This document shows positions 58,201 through 64,000 of a stretch of DNA of 64,000 bases, piece after piece. The DNA comes from Ciona savignyi. Lineage: Eukaryota; Chordata; Ascidiacea; Phlebobranchia; Cionidae. The notes under the pieces are model-generated. The model did no database searches. It saw only the letters and a list, made by a program, of their open reading frames with translations, and was not told the origin of the DNA. Within the stretch, counting starts at the first letter, position 1. Every line of letters begins with the position of its first letter. A program made the translations under genes and the position numbers. Location: assembly GCA_000149265.1 (NCBI GenBank), contig CH002827.1, positions 3,755,256 through 3,819,255 on the forward strand. Reading direction: 5' to 3'.

Positions 58201-61200
58201 CTTTTCAAAATGAAATACCACACGATGATAGATCAATTGATTTATAATTGCCAATCGTGGATAATATCGCTGTATAACCCAAGCAATAATACGTACCAGT
58301 TTACCAATAAAAGTTGGCAAGCAGGCCATGAAGTAAGGTAGAAACGACGCCTGCAGTTTCTCCGCGAGCGCTGGGAAGATTTCCCCGCAATATTCGATGA
58401 GCATCTCATCATATTCGGCCTGGAAATGAAGGCATGTGGCGTAAGATAATTAATTCGGGGAAACTGCTCTGATAAGCAAGCGCGAAAGGCGTACTTGCTT
58501 AACTGGGTTCTGTCCTCAGCCAACCCTTTTACGAGCTGGAAGGTCGGAAGAGATGCTATAGTATAGACGCTAATATTGCGAATAACACTCTCAAATGAAC
58601 ATAGATACGGTACTGATGGCTCTGCTGATTTTACTCGTAAACCAAACTATTCTAAACTGGCAAGTTAATTACTATACTGGTACCAAAAACTATACTTCCC
58701 TGCCAAACGCTGACTTGACAGTTTCTACTTACAGTTGCAAACTCCTGAAATATAATTAGACTCGAGTAAATATAATAAAGTCTAAAACTGCGACCTGTAG
58801 TCCAGATCTTGGGGTGGAAGTATAAACCTCCAATAACAAAATTTAACAAAAAATCGCGTTATCCTAGCGCTGTGACCGACCGATTTAGTAAAATTCTTCA
58901 CAAAACAGTAACCAAGAGAAATACATTATAGAAACCACGCCAACACACAAAGTGCGTTCTTGACAAAAATGAGAGTTACCTGTTGTTCGTCTTCTTCTTC
59001 GCCGTCGTCGTCCTGGCAAGCCGCCTTCTGCAGCAGCACTTCGTTTAGCGACCTCATCAGCACCTGCGCAATTGCATGTAGCGTTGATGGTGATTAACAA
59101 AACATAATAAAAATGATAACAAATATGGAGACGTTATCACGGGTTTTAGGTTTGGTGAAGTAAGTGTTCGGAGGCCTGCACTGGTAAACAGATACTAGAG
59201 TATTGTGTGTGAATTCGTGAATTCAGATGTTAATTCCCAGGTGTCCATATTACTAATATAGGTATAGTAGCAAAATACTAAATCCAACAAACGTTTCGTT
59301 ATTAAGACGTTACTCGGACAAAATCACATTTATTCTTAATTTCAAATTAAAAAATAATTATTTCCGTGTTTAACTGCTTTGCTGTGATACAGTAAAACTC
59401 CTGTGATTTTTTTACTATATAAGTTATTCACTAATTGCACCGCCGTGGTTCCATGGCGCCAGTTTGCGTTTGCCCAAATGCGTAAACAAAAGTTGGATTA
59501 CATCGTTAAAAATGTCATCGCTGCACGTATGTGTCGACCACCCACGTCAGAAGTACACGCAGGAGAGGAAACTGTCAACAGCAACAAAAAAGGAGATATG
59601 CAAATTAGCCAGCGTCGTCTGCTCGAATTGAGGAATGATTCTGTAACTATACCAGGAAATGTACAGCATTGCAGTGATTCAATTGCTGTTAAGATTCGAA
59701 CTAACACCGCCAAGGAAAGAAACAAAATGCAAACAATTGCGTTGTGTAAAGAGTAAAAAATATCACGTCCGTAGGTGCAGTAACAAAACAGGAAAAGCAA
59801 TAAATTAGCTATTTTTATATTAATAACAAAGTTGACATCAAGCGTATCCCTGATTATCGCTGGATATTTTTGGATCTGGCACTTATTAACACCAGTAAAC
59901 GTAGTATGAGACGGACGTTATGTAATGATGGAAATAACCCATTCTATTAGTAGTATCAAATGCATGATCAATGACTTACATTTGAAGGAATGGAACTGTA
60001 CCGAAGGCAATATTAAGTTCCGCAAAACATATAGCGCTGACAAAGTGACAAGTGTTTATCATTTAAGTATGGATCACGCATTTGTATGTTTTGTATGCGC
60101 CTGTTTTAGCCTTGTTATGATGTCAAGGACATGCCATTGTTCGTTTGTGGCCATGTCTCTAAGGTACGACAACGCGAATGGCACTATGGAATTGCTGATG
60201 GATTCGATTCCAACCGATACTGAGATCGAGTAAGTCCCGGAAGAAGTGTTTGTCCGCGTTCCAAGCGACCTAACCAGTCTGATTGCAGGATAGCTTGTGG
60301 GAACGACGAAATTTGTAAAGACTACGAGAAAACGTACGCAAGGGTGCTAAAAAACAGTAGCTTCGCAGAGAGTATAGACCTTGTAAATGATACAGGAGGT
60401 CGGAAGGGACGGAGATTAAGCCGATCGGCGAAAAACTGTCCAATGTTTGATCCGACAAAAAGTAGGCTCCGCGAGAGGAGCACGTCGCCATGGGAGTATC
60501 GACGAAACTACAATCCGAAGAGGTAAACTTTTCTTTGCAGTACGAATTGCTATGATTTCAAAATAGAGTATAAACGATATGCTATGATTTCAAAATAGAG
60601 TATAAACTGTAATAGAACGCATCTGTGCAAGATTTTCTCACTGTAATTATAAGTCTGTTTCTTGCTCTCCAGGAATAATAACTCACCATCCCATTTTGCA
60701 GGCGGCCCAAAACGCTGCTGGTCAGTGTTTGTTTGTGCGATGGATGCTACGACATAAACAGTCCGCATTTGGAGGAGAACCCAAACATGGCAAGCGTCCC
60801 TATACCGCTGAACGTTGCCGTGAAACGTTTACTTAGAAACGGGTCAGCCGTGGCGGTGCTAGAGACGATCAACCATGGATGCCGCTGTGACATCCCGATT
60901 CTGATTACTGACAATCCTTGAGCACCAGAGTACGGTCGTGTGGCCAAATGGTTAACGCGACCGATACATATACCTACCTATACAAAAAACGGTCCTGGTG
61001 ACGACCCTATTTTAGAACTTGGCTCGGTAAAAAAAATAAAAAAATCCTTGAGCACCAGGCTGGTTAGTAGCACTACTGCAAGCATCCAGCATGGTGGTGG
61101 TGGATTCTTTTGTTAAAATGCCCCAAAAAAGACTACACTTGTCGTGATCGTAACATAACGCACTCAAGCTGCAGTACTGTATATTTTACTGGTGTATAGT

Positions 61201-63970
61201 AAATTTTAAAATGTCAATCTCAAGCAAAATCATGTTTTAATTGCACGTATTTATCTCCGGGAGGGACAGGACCGAACATATAGGATTGCGAGTGTCTTAA
61301 TGCCGTAACGTTTTGTCTGATTTCATAAGAACATTGCAGTGAAGTGTATACGGGATTAGATTTTATTTTTATAATTTCATTAACGCGTTTGAATGGAGTG
61401 TTAGTTTAAAGCATTTTGGTCAGTGGACCCACCAAACGCTGGAACACAATCACGTAGTTCCGGAAACGGTCACAATCACACATAGACCGTTACACCAAAG
61501 TCACCTGTAGGTCTTGCTCTTGGTTAGCGAAAGTGTCGACTCCACATTTTTCGATCATTTCTTTCATTGTCATAATCGCCGACATGACAACCAACCGCTC
61601 CGAGTCTTTGGAGATGGTTGTGCAGATGACGGGAAATATTTGGCCAAGCAGGTTGCCATCTGGGAATAAATTTAGATTTTAAATACCCCCTTTCTTATTT
61701 TTTATTGTAATACCAAAACTGCTATCGGGCGGTTCGGGTCTCTAATGATTTTGTCAAGAAAGTTGCATTAGAATTAAAACAAACACAACTATCAAGGTAA
61801 AGTTAGGTGATTAACTCCAACACTGGTCATTTACTAGAATTGATCGATAATAAACCAACCGACACTTAATATGCAGTAAACACAATAACGAACACGGCAG
61901 CACACTGAGTAAAGAGTCAACCTACATAAGCCACTCTTGAGTGAGTACGCAGTCTCAACAAATTGGCCGCAGGAAGCTATCGCTGCTTTTCTTACATCGG
62001 AATGAGGAAACTCAACTTGCTTGAAAACCTGTAGAGAGTCTTGTTGTAATCGCGACTAGGAATGGGTTGTTATATCTGTATCTGTAGGGTTAAAGGGAAA
62101 ATTTGTCATAAAAAAAATTACCAAATTGATTTTTTTCCCTAAGGGCACAAACACAGTTGGGTGGAGATGATTAACTTAAAGTTATATCCAACTACGTGGG
62201 TTTAAAAAAACGACTGTAGAAATTAAAACGCAACATGCAATTTTCAGAATACCCTCTGTCTAGTGCGTTTAACGCTTTCAATACATCAATGTACACAACC
62301 GAATTCAGGGATGTTAAATAGCCAACCGAGAGACAAAACCGTAAGATTTTGCAGGGCAAGGGGAATGTTGCAGAGCTGTTAAATACCCAACCGAAAACCA
62401 TAAAGTTTTGTAGGGCAAGGTCTTGAACTTCTGACCAATAAAGACTGTTGCAATGTCTTTCATGAAACACATCTTATGAGCCGTATAAACTTACCTCTTC
62501 AAAAGTTTCCCCAAGATGAGGTTCAAACGATTTCGGGGAATGCTTGGCAAGTTCACCAAGCGACTCGCAGGCATCTGATTTTTCGTCCATGTACGAGTTC
62601 TCCACAGAGAAGCCGTTAACGCCTTCATCATCATCCTCTGCTGTGGGGATTTCAAAGGTTACATTACATTAATATGGGCGGGTGGGTCCACAGTAGCCAC
62701 CGGGACCAGGAATTTAGGCCATAGAAGGCCATTACTCCAGCGCCCTGAGCTATCATGGTTAAGTTCTGTATTTAAACGACTAAAAAACTGCCTAGAAAAG
62801 ACTCTGAAAACTTTTTTTGCATAAATTCGATTGCTGTGGTTAGATCAATGCTAATGCTAGAATAGGCCAAAGTGAAAGTAAAAATAAAATAGCAGGATTG
62901 TATGTATATGCAAATACATGGTTGTTGGGCAAGTGTACAGGCATTGTGTTTGAGGATGAAACTCAACTGTTTATTGTTGAAACTGAATCTGTTCTTTATT
63001 TATGTGTAATTTTTATGGTCAAATAAGCGCAATTTAAATCACGAGCAAAAAGCAAGCATTTATCAGTTGCCGTCGTATTAAGAGGATAATTTTGTAACAT
63101 GATAAAAAGTATAGCTCCGGCTATTACTTTGGTAATTACTACAAATATCCAAATTAAACTGTACGATCAAATACAGCATAATTATCACCACAGCGTTCAA
63201 ACTTAAACCTCCACAGCAGCACATAGTTGAACATCCCTCCAAAATTTTAGGTACAAAACTAAACAATTCAGTTCTCTAAAAATCAATACTAAAAAAAGAC
63301 TATAGTTAATAGCAAGTTAGTGATGTTAATTTCTGACATTAATTAAGGTGTTCACCGGGCATTATCACCATGCATAAAGACTTTTATAACATTCTTTGGA
63401 GCACAAAATATCGATAAAGATTATGTTACCTTCTTCTTCGTGGTTGCCGTTAGTGAGATCAGCTTCATCAAGGAAAGAGAAGTTATGGACTCCTCCGCTC
63501 GGGTCATCTTCATCAGTGAAATGAGGCTGAGGTAAAAATACTTTCTGTTCATCTGTTCGTTATTTTTACTGATGTGGAATTTGTATTTTAAGCAGACAAT
63601 GACGGGCTAGGGGCTACAAGCATTTAAATGTGAAACTGATGATTTTGTTACTAATTATGGTGAGCCTTCTTGACCTTTATTGTACAGTTTCCATCAAAAT
63701 AAAATGCAAATAGCATGAAGCCATCACAATATGAATATAATTCTATATGTGATTACTATTAAATATTAAAAAATTTAAAATAAATATGTTGGAATAACTA
63801 TGTTAAAGGTGATGGTTTGGTTATTACACCAAAAAGCCATTTTAGATTACAAACTTACAATGATTCCCTCAGAAGATTGAACGGAATTCAACATGTTTTT
63901 CACAATGACTGGCATGAATGGGGCCATGTCTTCTTTCACTAGAGATGCCACAGCCGCAAATAAACCAAAC
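55298..63970 (-). CDS. IPO4: Importin-4 C-terminal half, 11 exons, 5' part outside window
   Basis: Karyopherin-beta nuclear import receptor built of HEAT repeats; vertebrate IPO4 imports histones H3/H4 with ASF1 and ribosomal cargo. Minus-strand exons: 63859-63970, 63430-63526, 62495-62640, 61926-62028, 61505-61659, 58980-59063, 58297-58419, 57741-57871, 56915-57128, 55638-55815, 55298-55425; phases fit at every junction, about 490 residues. Signatures are the acidic HFTDEDDPSGG and EDDDEGVNGFSVENSYMDEK loop, VFKQVEFPHSDVRKAAIASC, QKAACQDDDGEEEDEQQAEY (human: RKTACQDTDEEEE...AEYD), SFGAGTIAETIDKLGPGG, EVRNNSIYGLGVLLQNGG and FLDHLPLQEDHDED, each in the human order. It ends ATVLQSMLSP and TAA at 55298. 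The intron between 59063 and 61505 holds the IL-17 gene on the other strand; the last-but-two intron carries a 30-bp minisatellite. Confidence 0.92.
55857..56396 (+). repeat. 30-bp minisatellite, about 18 units, in an IPO4 intron
   Basis: Unit GCAGTGTTTTAGGGCAAGTA followed by CGGTCGTATG; period exactly 30 bp, with few substitutions (GGAC or GGGG for GGGC, AAAT for CAGT). Because 30 is a multiple of three, plus-strand frames stay open for about 200 codons, which explains two long but meaningless ORFs. The last unit runs directly into a SINE B head. Confidence 0.97.
56385..56475 (+). mobile_element. SINE family B at the end of the minisatellite
   Basis: GTACGGTCGTATGGCCGAATGG is continuous with the last minisatellite unit, followed by TTAAGCGACCGATACAAAT, GACGAGCCCATCACGGGTTC (box B GGTTCGATACC) and CTTGGCCAGAAAAAAATG. 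It has the best box B of any family B copy here. Confidence 0.85.
57380..57667. mobile_element. hAT-like MITE in an IPO4 intron
   Basis: A 288-bp element with inverted ends TAGAGCTGGGCGTAATTA and AATTACGCCCAGCTCTA. The flanks AGTATGAC and AATATAAC agree at six of eight positions, consistent with an aged 8-bp duplication. The interior is full of AATTACG/CGTAATT motifs. Confidence 0.8.
58000..58215 (-). mobile_element. SINE family A in an IPO4 intron
   Basis: Reverse copy: GATAAGATATTCTTGTTTAT, GAATGGGAAAACGC, GCTATTGTAGTGTGTTGTG and a shortened middle; head mostly lost. Confidence 0.7.
59064..60068. other. Sequence upstream of IL-17 inside the IPO4 intron
   Basis: Presumed IL-17 promoter and leader. 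A 117-codon plus frame at 59403-59756 lies here; it shows no domain, and splicing to IL-17 is not supported. No TATA box stands out. Confidence 0.4.
60069..60921 (+). CDS. IL17: Interleukin-17 family cytokine, 3 exons, nested in an IPO4 intron
   Basis: Secreted cystine-knot-type cytokine that signals through IL-17 receptors in innate immunity. Exons 60069-60229, 60289-60522, 60702-60921; borders canonical, phases fit, 204 residues. The chosen ATG gives a hydrophobic signal segment (FVCFVCACFSLVMMSRTC); an in-frame upstream ATG at 59925 would bury it. The prodomain contains RKGRRLSR, a plausible furin-type site. The IL-17 core follows: CPMFDP, the family hallmark RSTSPWEYRRNYNPKR (human IL-17A: RSTSPWNYHRNEDPERYP), VCLCDGC, the MASVPIPLNVAVKRLL strand matching MNSVPIQQEILVL, and the terminal GCRCDIP matching GCTCVTP. 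Gene lies antisense to IPO4 in its 2.4-kb intron. A SINE B begins 7 bases after the stop and supplies the nearest AATAAA. Confidence 0.93.
60929..61042 (+). mobile_element. SINE family B with perfect 16-bp target duplication, 3' of IL-17
   Basis: A 114-bp element from AGTACGGTCGTGTGGCC to the A-rich end AAAAAAATAAAA. Flanks AATCCTTGAGCACCAG (60913-60928 and 61043-61058) are identical over 16 bases. The head GTGTGGCCAAATGGTTAACG resembles the 5' half of tRNA-Ser or tRNA-Leu. The left copy of the duplication includes the IL-17 stop codon. Confidence 0.95.
61035..61040 (+). promoter_or_regulatory. Candidate IL-17 polyadenylation signal inside the SINE
   Basis: AATAAA in the A-rich SINE B tail, 114 bases past the IL-17 stop. 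No other AATAAA is visible closer on the plus strand. Confidence 0.45.
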
Positions 63971-64000
63971 CTATAAGGGATTGTAAATAACATTTGGAAT

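Noticed and set aside
59403-59756. 117-codon plus-strand frame upstream of IL-17
   Set aside because: No domain and no good donor linking it to IL-17; probably leader or promoter sequence, though a short separate transcript cannot be excluded.
1-64000. CRISPR arrays, operons, prokaryotic mobile systems
   Set aside because: The DNA is intron-rich animal sequence; the tandem arrays present have no unique spacers.

Overview
The window is nuclear DNA of an animal, most likely an ascidian of the Ciona type. It is AT-rich and the genes are intron-dense, with short GT...AG introns and compact spacing. It carries many tRNA-derived SINE copies and MITEs. The gene set (IL-17, a CYP7/8-clan P450, CEP63, PIP4K2, TANGO6, IPO4) fits an invertebrate chordate. 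The organism call is inference; gene calls come from reading spliced exons by eye and checking that reading-frame phase is kept at every junction.

Layout. 261-6990 (+): C-terminal three quarters of TANGO6, whose 5' part lies left of the window. 9178-10240 (-): a three-exon gene for a small unrecognised single-pass membrane protein. 15098-21326 (-): PIP4K2, complete, 10 exons. 24173-26492 (-): MRPL27, 4 exons, the first tentative. 27888-31067 (+): a complete nine-exon cytochrome P450 of the CYP7/8/39 clan. 31664-39959 (-): CEP63, complete, 13 exons, convergent with the P450 with only about 600 bp between the stop codons. 42467-46763 (+) and 48470-53430 (-): two SLC2-like sugar transporter genes in a tail-to-tail inverted duplication with identical exon lengths. 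55298-63970 (-): C-terminal half of IPO4, running off the right edge. 60069-60921 (+): an IL-17 family cytokine gene nested antisense in an IPO4 intron.

Repeats. SINE family A has about 19 copies or fragments, each with a tRNA-like head and a tail ending in ATCCT repeats. SINE family B has a head like tRNA-Ser/Leu. Three hAT-like MITEs are visible, two with perfect 8-bp target duplications, plus one pogo/Tigger-type MITE, one probable relative, and one palindromic element. There is also a possible LINE-like 3' end family, an 18-copy 30-bp minisatellite, and an inverted minisatellite that would fold into a long hairpin.

The genes do not form a functional cluster. They act in secretion and trafficking, phosphoinositide signalling, mitochondrial translation, sterol-type oxidation, centriole biology, sugar transport, nuclear import and immunity. 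I found no CRISPR array, operon, tRNA gene or convincing unknown multi-gene system. The most interesting items are structural: the inverted transporter pair, the nested IL-17 gene with a young SINE just past its stop codon, a triplicated splice acceptor in PIP4K2, and the minisatellite that appears to be built from a SINE head.
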